Shown: positions 9,632 to 18,693, counted from the stretch's first letter. The stretch is DNA of 64,000 nt from Novosphingobium sediminis (GCF_007991615.1 NZ_BJYR01000005.1:62001-126000), one strand, 5' to 3'. The notes: generated from the letters alone by a model not told the origin. Numbers and translations: made by a program.

Positions 9632-11149
9632 TCAGGCGACCATGCTGCGTTTCATGAATTCGATCGCAAGGAGTACGACCATCACGAAGGCGAGGCTCGC
9701 AACGCCTCCCGCAAACCATTTGAGCTGCCGCCAATATTGAGCACGCGCCGGACGCGTCAGTGTCAGGGTTACCGAGCCGACCACCTGCATGCCGGTCGCC
9801 CGCTCGAGCTGGCCGGTCGTCGCGTAAGTCGAGCGCAGCTGGCCGACTGCGAAAGCGCTGCCGCAGCCCGCCGCCACGCCTACGATGAGGACGAGGAACA
9901 GCAGCATCGGCCGATCCGGTGCGGATGGCTTGCGCGGCGTCGTCGGCGGATCGATCACTTCGAACTTCACCGCATTGCGCTCGGTTTCGACCTGCCCGCG
10001 CAAGCGCAGTTGCTCGCGGTCGCGCAGCAGCTTGTCGTACTGTTCCTTGAGCACGTCATAGTCGCGGTTGATGCGGGCCGCTTCAGCGGCAAGGCCGGGC
10101 TCGCTGAACTGGCGGCCAGTCAGCTGAGCCAGTTCCTGGTTGAGCGAGGTGCGGCGCGATTGCAGCGCCACGATGTTGGCCTCGCGGTCTGCCTTGATCG
10201 ACTGGAGCGAGGAGTAGGCAGGGTTGGGCATACCCGCTGGGCCGCTGTCCCCCGCGGCCGCGCGCTGGAGGGCCGCGACTTGCGCTTTCATCGCGATCAC
10301 ATCGGGATGGCTGTCGGTAAGGCCCCGCGCGCGCATCCCGCTGAGTTCGGCCTGCGCCTGCGCCAGCGAACCCTTCGCACCGCCGCTCACGCCCGGCATC
10401 ATGATCGTCGGCGGAGTGCCCGAAAGCTGTCCGCGCACCGAGGCGAGCGCACTCTGTGCTGCCAGCAGATCCGATTCGACCCCGCGCAGTTCCGCGCGCG
10501 CACCTTCGATCTTGCTTGAAAGCGAGCCATTGCCCGGCATCATCTCGGCATTCTTCGCCTCGAACGCCTGGCGCTTCTGTTCGGCCGCCTCGAGGTCCTT
10601 CTGGCGATCAGCCAGCTGCTGATCCATGAAGGCCAGCGTGTCGCTCATTTCACCGCGCCCGCCGGCAAGGTTTTCCTCGCGGAAGATGTCGATCATCTTC
10701 TGCACGACATCCTGCGCAAGCTTGGCGTTCTGGACATCGGAATAGGCCTTGCTGCCCGAATATGCGCTGATCTCGAACAGGTTGTCCTGCTGGCTCACAA
10801 CCTTGATGTTCTTGCCCAGCGCGGCAACTGCGGCCTCCATCTCCTTGTCGGACGTAACCTTGTCGCCCAGCCGGGTAGCACGCACGACCTTGGAGAGATT
10901 GACCGAGCTGGTCAGCGTCTGGCGCACGCGCTCGATATCGCGCTTGCGGTCGCCGCCGATGCCGATCTGGTCCGAAAGGACGTCGTCGATCTGAACGAAG
11001 ATGCGCGCTTTGGATTCGTAGGTATTGGGCACTGTGGCGACCACCAGCCAGCCGAGCAGGCAAACCAGCCAGGCCGCGCCCAGCGCCAGCCAACGCCGGT
11101 GCCAGATGCCGTAGAGCGCGATGCGCACTTCTTCGTAGATGCTCGTCAT
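9632..11149 (-). CDS. XrtA-system polysaccharide chain-length determinant (Wzz-like)
   Basis: A 505-residue inner-membrane protein. I start it at MTSIYEEVRIALYGIWHRR (ATG at 11149), 13 bases after the export gene stop. An earlier start would overlap that gene by 32 bases. There is a transmembrane helix at about residues 20-40, a long periplasmic region with strong coiled coil (about 160-380), a PxxP-like stretch (DPPTTPRKPSAP), and two C-terminal membrane helices. No kinase domain is present; that function is in the next gene. It sets polymer length together with the autokinase. Confidence 0.93.
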   Translation of the reverse strand: MTSIYEEVRIALYGIWHRRWLALGAAWLVCLLGWLVVATVPNTYESKARIFVQIDDVLSDQIGIGGDRKRDIERVRQTLTSSVNLSKVVRATRLGDKVTSDKEMEAAVAALGKNIKVVSQQDNLFEISAYSGSKAYSDVQNAKLAQDVVQKMIDIFREENLAGGRGEMSDTLAFMDQQLADRQKDLEAAEQKRQAFEAKNAEMMPGNGSLSSKIEGARAELRGVESDLLAAQSALASVRGQLSGTPPTIMMPGVSGGAKGSLAQAQAELSGMRARGLTDSHPDVIAMKAQVAALQRAAAGDSGPAGMPNPAYSSLQSIKADREANIVALQSRRTSLNQELAQLTGRQFSEPGLAAEAARINRDYDVLKEQYDKLLRDREQLRLRGQVETERNAVKFEVIDPPTTPRKPSAPDRPMLLFLVLIVGVAAGCGSAFAVGQLRSTYATTGQLERATGMQVVGSVTLTLTRPARAQYWRQLKWFAGGVASLAFVMVVLLAIEFMKRSMVA

Positions 11150-11162
11150 GCGGCGCGCATCC

Positions 11163-11822
11163 TCAGAACGTGCTTTCGGGAATGATGATGACATCCCCGG
11201 GCATCAGCATGACATTGGCGCGGGTATCGCCCTTGCGCAGCAGATCCCCGATCCGCACGCCGTATTCCTTCTGCTGGCCGGTCTGCTTGTCGAAACGCAC
11301 CAGTCGCGCCTTGTTTCCGGCGGCATATTCGGAAAGACCGCCCACCGCGATCATCGCGTCGAGCAGCGTCATGTTGGCGCGGTAGGGGATCGAGGCCGGC
11401 TTGCCAGTGGCGCCGACAATGCGCACCTGCTGACTGAACGTGCCCGAGAACTTGTTGACGATGACCGAGACGATCGGTTCCTGAATGTACTGCGAAAGCT
11501 GGAGCTTGATGTCCTCGGCCAGCATCGAGGGGGTCTTGCCCACGGCCGGCATGTCGGTGATGAGCGGCGTGGTGATGCGCCCGTCAGGCCGCACTTGCAC
11601 CGAGGCGCCGAGCTCCGGATTGCGCCAGACGAAAATGGTCAGGTCGTCGAGCGGCCCGATTACGTATTCCTCGCCCGGGCCTTCCTGCAAGGCCACGAAG
11701 GACGCTGGCGGCAGTTGCGCGCTTCCACCGCCGCCTGCGCAGCCGCCGAGCATGAGGCTCAGCGTGATCGCTGACCCCAGCATGCCGGCCATCTGGCGGG
11801 AAACACGCGTATACTTGGGCAT
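11163..11822 (-). CDS. XrtA-system polysaccharide export lipoprotein (Wza-like)
   Basis: A 219-residue lipoprotein. I start at MPKYTRVSRQMAGM (ATG at 11822), preceded by a good ribosome site (AAAGGA, about 6 bases before the ATG). The signal peptide ends in the lipobox LMLGGC with Cys28. The mature part contains the poly_export domain (DDLTIFVWRNPELG) and SLBB-like segments ending in MLMPGDVIIIPES. It forms the outer-membrane end of the exopolysaccharide exporter. It is the first gene of the leftward XrtA operon that runs to the left edge. Confidence 0.93.
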   Translation of the reverse strand: MPKYTRVSRQMAGMLGSAITLSLMLGGCAGGGGSAQLPPASFVALQEGPGEEYVIGPLDDLTIFVWRNPELGASVQVRPDGRITTPLITDMPAVGKTPSMLAEDIKLQLSQYIQEPIVSVIVNKFSGTFSQQVRIVGATGKPASIPYRANMTLLDAMIAVGGLSEYAAGNKARLVRFDKQTGQQKEYGVRIGDLLRKGDTRANVMLMPGDVIIIPESTF

Positions 11823-12024
11823 TGAACGTCCTTTGCGCGCATCGGGCAGGCTGTCCCATTCGTCCCGCGGCGGGACCATGGGGACCTCCCATGACTTCCC
11901 GGCTATCGCCAAAAAGGGTGAAGATACCGTTAGTCCTGATGCGTAAGCTGGGATCCACACAAGCGGATTTCCGCCAAAGTCCCGTAACGGGACGGCGCTC
12001 GGGCTAATCGTTAATACCTAGAAA
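11823..12024 (-). promoter_or_regulatory. upstream region of the XrtA exopolysaccharide operon
   Basis: This 202-base gap separates the decarboxylase end from the export gene and must hold the promoter for the ten-gene leftward run. Two small inverted repeats stand close together: GCGGA-TT-TCCGC at 11963-11974 and the 15-base GTCCCGTAACGGGAC at 11979-11993. They could bind a regulator. I see no convincing sigma-70 pair, and a sigma-54-like GG-N10-GC spacing here falls inside the first inverted repeat, so it is not trusted. Confidence 0.4.
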
Positions 12025-13260
12025 TCAGGCCCTTGGGTTAACCAGACGTTCAGCCGCAGGGCCGTGTCCAAGGAAGTGGACAGGGCTTGCGCTCGCGCCG
12101 TAGGCACCGGCGCAAAATACCGCGACGAGATCACCCTCTTCGGCGCGCGGGAAGCCGCCCTTGTCGGCCAGCCGGTCAAGCGGGGTGCACAGGCAGCCGA
12201 CGATGCTGGCTTCCTCTTCGGGTGCCAAGCCAAACTTCGTGGCGATGGCACTGGGGTAATTGCGCCGAACCACAGTCCCGAAGTTGCCGCTTGCCGCCAA
12301 CTGATGATGAAGGCCGCCATCGGTGACGAGAAACACCTCGCCGTGGCTCTCCTTCCGATCAACGATACGCGTCAGATAAACGCCTGCTTCGCCAACAAGA
12401 TAGCGCCCCAGCTCAATGCAGAACGCGGTGCCATGCAGCACATCGGGCAACGCGGCGAACTGCTCGCCAAGAGCCGCACCCACCGCTGCAAGATCGAGCG
12501 GCAAATCGCCCGGAAAATAGGGGATGCCAAAACCGCCACCAAGATTGCAGGCTGGAAGCGCAGCGCCGCTTTCCTCCGCCAGCCGCGCCGCCAGCGCAAT
12601 CGTGGCGGCCTGCATTTCGGCGATCGCGGCAGCGTCGAGCGTCTGGCTCCCGGCGTAGATGTGAAGGCCGCGCCACTCTGCGCCTGAAGCAATGATCCTT
12701 CGGGCCAAGGCAGGCACCGCCGCCGCGTCGACACCAAAGGGCTTGGCGCCGCCGCCCATCTTCATCCCCGATCCCTTGAGATCGAAATCGGGATTGACCC
12801 GGATCGCCAGCCTTGGCGCGCAGCCAAGTCGTTCGCCGATCGCCAGTGCCCGCTCGGCTTCGCGCGCGGATTCAAGGTTCAGCGTCACGCCCCGGCTGAT
12901 CGCGGCCTCAAGATCCTCATCGCGCTTGCCCGGCCCGGCAAAACTGATCCGCGCGGCCAGCACCCCCGCCGCCTCTGCCATCGCAAGTTCGCCGCCAGAG
13001 GCGATGTCGAACCCGTCGACCAGTCCCGCCACATGCCTCAGCAGCGGCGCGAAAGGATTGGCCTTCATCGCATAGTGCAGCCCCAGCCGCTCCGGCAGCG
13101 CCGCGCGCAACGCCGCGACCCGTGCCGTGACGAGCGCACCATCATAGACAAACAGCGGCGACCCCGCCTCGGCGACAAGATCCGACGCCTTGCACCCGCC
13201 GATGGCGAGCTCGCCATCGATCACGGCAAATCCGGAGGGAATGGGGCCGAGCGGCTTCAT
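12025..13260 (-). CDS. XrtA-associated PLP-dependent decarboxylase (fold type III)
   Basis: A 411-residue member of the diaminopimelate/ornithine decarboxylase family (alanine racemase-like barrel). HYAMKANPF carries the PLP lysine at residue 66, and GGGFGIPYF is the glycine loop that binds the PLP phosphate. Downstream ELGRYLVGEAGVYLTRI matches the second half of the family. The exosortase A-associated subfamily always sits beside an AMP-forming acyl-CoA ligase, as here (3-base gap). The substrate is unknown; an amino acid used to decorate the polymer or a lipid is a guess. Confidence 0.9.
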   Translation of the reverse strand: MKPLGPIPSGFAVIDGELAIGGCKASDLVAEAGSPLFVYDGALVTARVAALRAALPERLGLHYAMKANPFAPLLRHVAGLVDGFDIASGGELAMAEAAGVLAARISFAGPGKRDEDLEAAISRGVTLNLESAREAERALAIGERLGCAPRLAIRVNPDFDLKGSGMKMGGGAKPFGVDAAAVPALARRIIASGAEWRGLHIYAGSQTLDAAAIAEMQAATIALAARLAEESGAALPACNLGGGFGIPYFPGDLPLDLAAVGAALGEQFAALPDVLHGTAFCIELGRYLVGEAGVYLTRIVDRKESHGEVFLVTDGGLHHQLAASGNFGTVVRRNYPSAIATKFGLAPEEEASIVGCLCTPLDRLADKGGFPRAEEGDLVAVFCAGAYGASASPVHFLGHGPAAERLVNPRA

Positions 13261-13263
13261 GGT

Positions 13264-14799
13264 TCAGCCCTCTCGCACGGCGTCCGATAATTCCTGGTAA
13301 AGACCCGCCCGGTCGAGCTTGCCATTGGGGCTCAGCGGCATCTCTGCGCGCCAGTGGATCACTCGGGGCACCATGAAACCGGGCAGATCGCGGGCCAGCG
13401 CGGCAGGCAAAGACTGCGCCGCTTCGTCGGGATCCGCCTTCGCGCGCGCCACCAGATGGATCGCCTGCCCCAGCGCCGGATCAGGCATCCCCAGCGCCAC
13501 AGCCTCGGCCACCAGCCCGGTCGCAATCGCTGCGTCCTCCACTTCCTGGGGGCTGACCCGGTTGCCGGAGGTCTTGATCATCGCATCGCGGCGCCCGGCA
13601 AAGTGCAGCAGCCCCGCCGCATCGCGCCGCACCCGGTCGCCCGACCACACCGCCATGCCGCCCACGCGCGAGAACGCCGGCGCCGGCTTGAACCGCTCCG
13701 CCGTGCGCTCCGGATCCAGCCAATAACCCTGCGCCACCAGCGGGCCGGCGTGGACGAGTTCGCCCTCCTCATCCGGCTCAGCCTCGCGCCCGTCATCCGC
13801 GACGACAATGACTTCGGCGAACGGGATCGCTGTGCCCATCGAAGTCGGGTGCGCATCGACCAGCGCCGGATCGAGATAGGTCGAACGGAACGCCTCGGTC
13901 AGCCCGTACATCGGGAATAATCGCGCCTCCGGAAACCTTGCTCGCAGCGATCGGACCAGCGGTTCGGTCAGCGCCCCACCGCTGTTGGTCAATCGACGCA
14001 GCTTTCGCGCCGCCACTTCGGGCCAGTCCAACTCCACCAATTGCACCCACAGCGGCGGAACGGCGGCCAGCGTGGTGATGTCATGGCGCTCCACCGCCTT
14101 CGCCACATCGCGCGCGGTCAGATAATCGAGCGGAACCACAGCGCCGCCAGCATACCACGTCGAGAGCAGCTGATTCTGGCCATAGTCGAAGGCGAGCGGC
14201 AAAACCGCCAGCACGCGGTCATCATCTGCCAGCCCAAGGTAATGCGCGACGCTCACCGCACCGAGCCACAAGTTTGCGTGGCTGAGCATCACGCCCTTTG
14301 GCCGCCCGGTCGAACCGCTCGTATAAAGAATCGCCGCAAGATCGTCCGGTGCCGCCTGCGAAGGGCCGAGCGGCGCAAGCCCCTCGACCGCAGCCCACAC
14401 CGCGCTTTCTTCATGCGCGACGGCGGCGGCCAGATCCCCATCCTCGAGCGTCGCCAGCCGCCCGGCGTTCGAGATCAACAGCAGCGCGCCGCTGTCACTC
14501 AGGATATGCGCGACTTGCGCGCGCTTCAGCAGCGGGTTGACCGGCACATGCACGAGCCCTGCCCGCACTGCCGCCAGCGGTATCAGGCAGGCAAGCTCGC
14601 TCTTGGGCAGCCATGTCGCCACCCGCGCTCCCGGCTCCGGCACGGCAGCCGAAAGCCACGCCGCCAATTGTCCTAAACGCCGATTTAACGCCTGGAAGGT
14701 AAGCACGTGCGTCTTGAAGACCAGCGCGGGCGCATCCGGTCGCCCCTTGAGCGCAAGGTGATCGAGCGGGAACAAGGTCGGATCAGGCGCTGAGGGCAA
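13264..14799 (-). CDS. XrtA-associated AMP-forming acyl-CoA ligase
   Basis: A 511-residue ANL-superfamily enzyme. The AMP-binding signature YTSGSTGRPKGVMLSH begins near residue 159, MYGLTEAFRSTYL is motif A5, and SPNGKLDRAGL near the C-terminus holds the catalytic lysine. It would activate a carboxylic acid as an adenylate and pass it to CoA or to the small carrier protein encoded at 15915-16184. It is divergent from the GNAT gene with only 35 bases between the start codons, so both promoters must overlap neighbouring sequence. Confidence 0.9.
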   Translation of the reverse strand: MPSAPDPTLFPLDHLALKGRPDAPALVFKTHVLTFQALNRRLGQLAAWLSAAVPEPGARVATWLPKSELACLIPLAAVRAGLVHVPVNPLLKRAQVAHILSDSGALLLISNAGRLATLEDGDLAAAVAHEESAVWAAVEGLAPLGPSQAAPDDLAAILYTSGSTGRPKGVMLSHANLWLGAVSVAHYLGLADDDRVLAVLPLAFDYGQNQLLSTWYAGGAVVPLDYLTARDVAKAVERHDITTLAAVPPLWVQLVELDWPEVAARKLRRLTNSGGALTEPLVRSLRARFPEARLFPMYGLTEAFRSTYLDPALVDAHPTSMGTAIPFAEVIVVADDGREAEPDEEGELVHAGPLVAQGYWLDPERTAERFKPAPAFSRVGGMAVWSGDRVRRDAAGLLHFAGRRDAMIKTSGNRVSPQEVEDAAIATGLVAEAVALGMPDPALGQAIHLVARAKADPDEAAQSLPAALARDLPGFMVPRVIHWRAEMPLSPNGKLDRAGLYQELSDAVREG

Positions 14800-14834
14800 G
14801 CGGCTCTCTCGGGTGCAAAGGCGGGAAACTGAGT

Positions 14835-15878
14835 TTGGGTATCACGGTCTATCACGCTGATTTGCAGGAAGCGCAAGCTGACCCGGCGCTCGCCGCGTTG
14901 CTCGGCCGCTCGCCTGCCAGCGCGCCATTCGACCGGCTGGACTGGCTGACGCTGCTTGCCGAGCATTGCCTGCCCGGCGCCCCCTGCAAGATCGCCGTCG
15001 CGCGCGAAGGCGATGCACTGGCCGCGCTCCCTTTCCGCGAAGGCCCAGAAGGCGCGGGACCGCTTGGCACTTGGTACAGCTTTTTCGTCCGGCCGCTGAC
15101 GAACGCGCCGCAGCGCGCGCCAGACCTGTTCGCTGCCATCGCGCGCAGTCTCGCACCCACCGGTGCAGCGCGCCTGTCGCCCATGCCCGAAGCCGAAGCT
15201 CTGGCCCTCGCCGCAGCCTTCCGCGCGGCCGGATGGATCGGCATTGCCGAACCCTGTGACACGAACCACATCCTGAGCCTCGAGGGCCGAAGCTTCGAAC
15301 AATACTGGGCCGCCCGCCCCGGCGCCCTGCGTGAAACCGTCCGCCGCAAGACCGCGCGCGGCAAGGTTACACTCCGGATCGAAAGCACCTTCAGCGATGC
15401 CGATTGGGCCGCCTACGAAGCGATCTATGCGAAAAGCTGGAAGCCCGAGGAAGGCAATCCGGCGTTCCTGCGCGCCTTCGCCATGGCCGAGAGCGCGGCT
15501 GGCGCGCTGCGCATGGGGATTGCCGAAATCGATGGCGAGGCCGTCGCTGCCCAGTTCTGGACCGTCGAAGGCGGCACTGCATGGATCCACAAGCTCGCTC
15601 ACGATGAAGCCCACCGCGCCCACTCACCCGGCACCCTGCTGACCGCCGCGTTGTTCCGCCATGTGATCGACGAGGACCATGTCCACACGGTCGATTTCGG
15701 CACTGGCAACGATGCCTACAAGCGCGACTGGATGGAGGAGCAGCGCCCCCGCTACGCGCTGCAGTTCTATCGCCCCGCCGCCGTCGGCCACTGGCCCGCG
15801 CTGGCACGCCTCGCCGCCCGCCGCCTGCTGCGCCCGCGTATCCAGCCTGCGCTTGTTTCACCGCAGACTGCTGGCTAA
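14835..15878 (+). CDS. GNAT/FemAB-like acetyltransferase (BcsL/CelD type) of the XrtA locus
   Basis: A 347-residue protein that begins with TTG at 14835; no in-frame ATG or GTG lies in its first 115 residues, so the start is uncertain. The C-terminal half shows the double-GNAT pattern seen in cellulose-biosynthesis CelD proteins: a hydrophobic strand with EIDGEAVAAQFW, then HDEAHRAHSPGTLLT and VHTVDFGTGNDAYKRDWM. It is first in a rightward operon with the carrier protein and two hydrolases. It may transfer the acyl group activated by the divergent ligase to a sugar. Confidence 0.8.
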   Translation: MGITVYHADLQEAQADPALAALLGRSPASAPFDRLDWLTLLAEHCLPGAPCKIAVAREGDALAALPFREGPEGAGPLGTWYSFFVRPLTNAPQRAPDLFAAIARSLAPTGAARLSPMPEAEALALAAAFRAAGWIGIAEPCDTNHILSLEGRSFEQYWAARPGALRETVRRKTARGKVTLRIESTFSDADWAAYEAIYAKSWKPEEGNPAFLRAFAMAESAAGALRMGIAEIDGEAVAAQFWTVEGGTAWIHKLAHDEAHRAHSPGTLLTAALFRHVIDEDHVHTVDFGTGNDAYKRDWMEEQRPRYALQFYRPAAVGHWPALARLAARRLLRPRIQPALVSPQTAG

Positions 15879-15914
15879 GGCGCGTCATTCCTTTTGAGCA
15901 CAAGGCTTTACCCC

Positions 15915-16184
15915 GTGACTTTGACCGATCAGACCGACACCGACTTGCGCAGCCTGCTGAACGATGTGCTTGGCCTTGGCCCCGCGCGCACCGCAGCGCT
16001 AACGGCAGACAGCGGCCTGTTCGGCGCCTTGCCCGAACTCGATTCGATGGCCGTCGCCAACCTGCTCACCGAAATCGAGGATCGCTTCGGCGTGGTGATC
16101 GAGGACGACGAAGTCGATGGCGACATGCTCGGCACATTCGGCGATCTCCTCGCCTTCATCAGCGCCAAGCGCGTCGGGGCCTGA
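15915..16184 (+). CDS. acyl carrier protein of the XrtA locus
   Basis: A small acidic protein of 89 residues. I prefer the GTG at 15915 (VTLTDQTDTDL); an in-frame TTG at 15894 would add seven residues. The motif ELDSMAV contains the serine (residue 44) that would receive 4'-phosphopantetheine, and EIEDRFGVVIEDDEV is the typical helix III region. With the ligase and acyltransferase nearby, it probably carries an acyl or aminoacyl group for modification of the polysaccharide. Confidence 0.85.
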   Translation: MTLTDQTDTDLRSLLNDVLGLGPARTAALTADSGLFGALPELDSMAVANLLTEIEDRFGVVIEDDEVDGDMLGTFGDLLAFISAKRVGA

Positions 16185-16193
16185 CCCGAGCTT

Positions 16194-16865
16194 ATGCCGG
16201 CAACCTGGCCCTGCCCCGGACCTGCCGGCATTGCCGATGAACTCGCAGTCGTCTTCGACAGCGCACGGCAGGTTCGCCTGCTGATTGTTCCGCCGCTGTT
16301 CGAGGAAATGAACCGCACGCGGCGGATGCTGATCGAGACCCAGCGCCGGCTTGATGCGCTCGGCGTCGATTCAATGCTGCCCGATCTCCCCGGCTGCAAC
16401 GAAAGCCTGCAAGCCTTCTCCGCGCAGAGCCTGCGCAGTTGGCGCGATGCCATGGCCGCCGCCGCGGGCCACTTCGCCGCGACGCATGTGCTGGCGATCC
16501 GCGGCGGCGCGCTGGTGTTCCCCACCCGCCTTCCCGGTTGGGTGCTGGAGCCGGTCAAAGGTACATCGATCCTGCGCCAGTTGCTGCGCGCCCGCATCCT
16601 TTCGGCCAAGGAAGCCGGGCGCGAGGAAAACAGCGCGGAACTGCTGGAACTGGGCCGAAACCAAGGCCTCGAACTCGCCGGCTACCGCCTTTCGGCAGCC
16701 CTTGTCGCCGGGCTCGATGCCAGCCTGCCCGAGGACGAAGGACAGCGCGTGATCCGTCAGGCCGAACTCGGCGGCAGCGCCCTGTGGCTCAGCAGCGAAC
16801 CGGGTGAAGACCCTGAGCAATCCGCCGCGCTCGCAAGGATCATCGCTGGCGAGGCGGCGGCCTGA
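16194..16865 (+). CDS. hydrolase 2, exosortase A system-associated
   Basis: A 223-residue alpha/beta-hydrolase-like protein. VPPLFEEMNRTRRM near residue 44 is the characteristic opening of the exosortase-associated hydrolase 2 family, followed by DLPGCNES. At the place of the nucleophile elbow I read AIRGGAL, with no serine, so classical esterase chemistry is doubtful. The stop overlaps the next start by one base (TGATG). Confidence 0.88.
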   Translation: MPATWPCPGPAGIADELAVVFDSARQVRLLIVPPLFEEMNRTRRMLIETQRRLDALGVDSMLPDLPGCNESLQAFSAQSLRSWRDAMAAAAGHFAATHVLAIRGGALVFPTRLPGWVLEPVKGTSILRQLLRARILSAKEAGREENSAELLELGRNQGLELAGYRLSAALVAGLDASLPEDEGQRVIRQAELGGSALWLSSEPGEDPEQSAALARIIAGEAAA

Positions 16866-17641
16866 TGCGCCGGCATCTCACTTTTCCCTGCGGCCACGAC
16901 ACCCTCGTCGGCACGCTCGACATGGAAGCTGCGACCGACTCAACCGGCGTTCTATTGGTCTCTGGCGGACGTGAACTGCGCGCCGGAAGCTGGGGCGGTC
17001 AGGCCCAGTTGGCGGCGCGGCTTGCTGCCGTCGGTGTCCCCGTCTTCCGCTACGATCGTCGCGGCATCGGCGAAAGCGAGGGCGCTGATCCCGGCTTCCA
17101 GAACACGCGTGACGATATCGCCGCCGCCCTCGCCGCCTTCCGCATGGCCGTGCCAACGCTGCGCCGCGTGATTGCGTTCGGGAACTGCGATGCCGCCGCC
17201 GCGCTCATGCTGCACGGCGCAGACATTGGCCTCGATGGCCTCGTCCTCGCCAATCCGTGGACATTGGAAACGGACGATGCCGAAGCCGCATCCCCCACCG
17301 CGATCCGCCAGCGCTATCTCGCCAAGCTCGCCAACCCGCGCGAGGTCCTCAGGCTCCTGACCGGCGGCGTGAACCTCGCGAAGCTGGCGCGGGGCATGCG
17401 CGCAGCGGCCTCAAGCGCACCCAAATCGGCGCTGGTCGATCAGATGGCCGCAAACCTCATGCGCTTCTCCGGCCCGGTCACGATCCTGCTCGCGAGCGGA
17501 GACCGCACGGCGCAGATGTTCGAAGCCGTCTGGCCCGCCGAAGATGCGCGCATCCAGCGACACGCCAGCAGCGGACACAGCTTTGCCGGCGAAGAAGCGC
17601 AGGCGTGGCTTCTGGAACGCCTGCTCGAGGCAGCGCGCTAG
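16865..17641 (+). CDS. hydrolase 1, exosortase A system-associated
   Basis: A 258-residue alpha/beta hydrolase. YDRRGIGESEG (about 63-73) is the oxyanion region, and AFGNCDAAAA puts a cysteine (Cys108) where serine hydrolases have their nucleophile, as in this exosortase-linked subfamily. HASSGHSFAG near the C-terminus supplies the histidine. It pairs with hydrolase 2 and ends the rightward XrtA operon. The substrate is unknown. Confidence 0.9.
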   Translation: MRRHLTFPCGHDTLVGTLDMEAATDSTGVLLVSGGRELRAGSWGGQAQLAARLAAVGVPVFRYDRRGIGESEGADPGFQNTRDDIAAALAAFRMAVPTLRRVIAFGNCDAAAALMLHGADIGLDGLVLANPWTLETDDAEAASPTAIRQRYLAKLANPREVLRLLTGGVNLAKLARGMRAAASSAPKSALVDQMAANLMRFSGPVTILLASGDRTAQMFEAVWPAEDARIQRHASSGHSFAGEEAQAWLLERLLEAAR

Positions 17642-17645
17642 AGCG

Positions 17646-18617
17646 TTATTCCGCTGCCACCGCCTGCGCTGCCGCAAAGGCATGCTCGGCAAGGAACCGT
17701 TCGGCATCCAACGCAGCCATGCATCCCGTCCCCGCCGCAGTCACGGCCTGACGATAGGTGTGGTCCATCACGTCACCGCAAGCGAACACGCCCGGGATTG
17801 CCGTCTTGGGCGTGCCCGGCTGCACCACGATATAGCCGCTCTCGTCGAGTTCGAGTTTGCCCTTGAACAGTTCGGTCGCGGGCGCATGGCCGATCGCCAC
17901 GAAGGCGCCATCAGTCGCCAGTGAAGAAGCCTCACCCGTCACCGTATCGACCAGTTCGACCGCTTCGAGCACACCGCCCGCCGCTCCGGTAAAGCGAGAC
18001 ACGGCCTTGTTCCACAACACCTTGATGCGCGGATTGCTCATCAGGCGGTCCTGCAAGATCTTCTCGGCCCGCAGACTGTCCCGGCGGTGGATCAGCGTCA
18101 CTTCGGGCGAGTGGTTGGTGAGGTAGAGCGCCTCTTCGACCGCCGTGTTGCCGCCGCCGATCACCACGACCTTCTTGCCGCGATAGAAGAAACCATCGCA
18201 GGTGGCGCAGGCCGAAACGCCCTTCCCGCCGAACTCCTGCTCGCCCGGCACGCCCAGCCAGCGGGCCTGCGCGCCGGTCGCGATCACGAGCACGTCGCCT
18301 TCATAGACATCGCCGCTATCGCCGTGCGCGCGGAACGGAGGGCCATCGAGGCTCACTTCAGTGATCGTGTCCCACATCATCCGCGTGCCGACATGCTCGG
18401 CCTGAGCCTGCATTTCCTGCATCAGCCACGGGCCCTGGATCACATCGCGGAAGCCCGGATAGTTCTCTACATCGGTGGTGATCGTAAGCTGCCCGCCGGG
18501 CTGCAAGCCCTGCACCACGATCGGCTCCATCCCCGCGCGCGCGCCATAAATGGCGGCGGAAAGCCCGGCCGGGCCGGAACCGATGATGAGCATGCGGGTC
18601 TTGTGCGTGGTAGCCAT
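17646..18617 (-). CDS. trxB: thioredoxin-disulfide reductase
   Basis: A 323-residue FAD/NADPH enzyme. I start it at MATTHKTRMLIIGSGPAGLS (ATG at 18617); the FAD-binding GSGPAG lies at residues 13-18. CATC (Cys137, Cys140) is the redox-active pair, GGGNTAVEEA the NADPH loop, and GVFACGDVMDHTYRQA the C-terminal FAD motif. It keeps thioredoxin reduced in the cytoplasm. The gene is convergent with hydrolase 1, with only four bases between the stops. Confidence 0.95.
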   Translation of the reverse strand: MATTHKTRMLIIGSGPAGLSAAIYGARAGMEPIVVQGLQPGGQLTITTDVENYPGFRDVIQGPWLMQEMQAQAEHVGTRMMWDTITEVSLDGPPFRAHGDSGDVYEGDVLVIATGAQARWLGVPGEQEFGGKGVSACATCDGFFYRGKKVVVIGGGNTAVEEALYLTNHSPEVTLIHRRDSLRAEKILQDRLMSNPRIKVLWNKAVSRFTGAAGGVLEAVELVDTVTGEASSLATDGAFVAIGHAPATELFKGKLELDESGYIVVQPGTPKTAIPGVFACGDVMDHTYRQAVTAAGTGCMAALDAERFLAEHAFAAAQAVAAE

Positions 18618-18693
18618 GAAGTCCTCCAGAGGGAGCGGGAAATAAGGTGCGCCTGCGCGGATTACGAGTCCCGCCTTGGGGCTAATCCCCGAT

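Noticed and set aside
11940..11993. sigma-54 promoter for the XrtA operon
   Set aside because: A GG-N10-GC spacing exists on the minus strand but coincides with a small inverted repeat and lacks the TGGCAC/TTGC bases.
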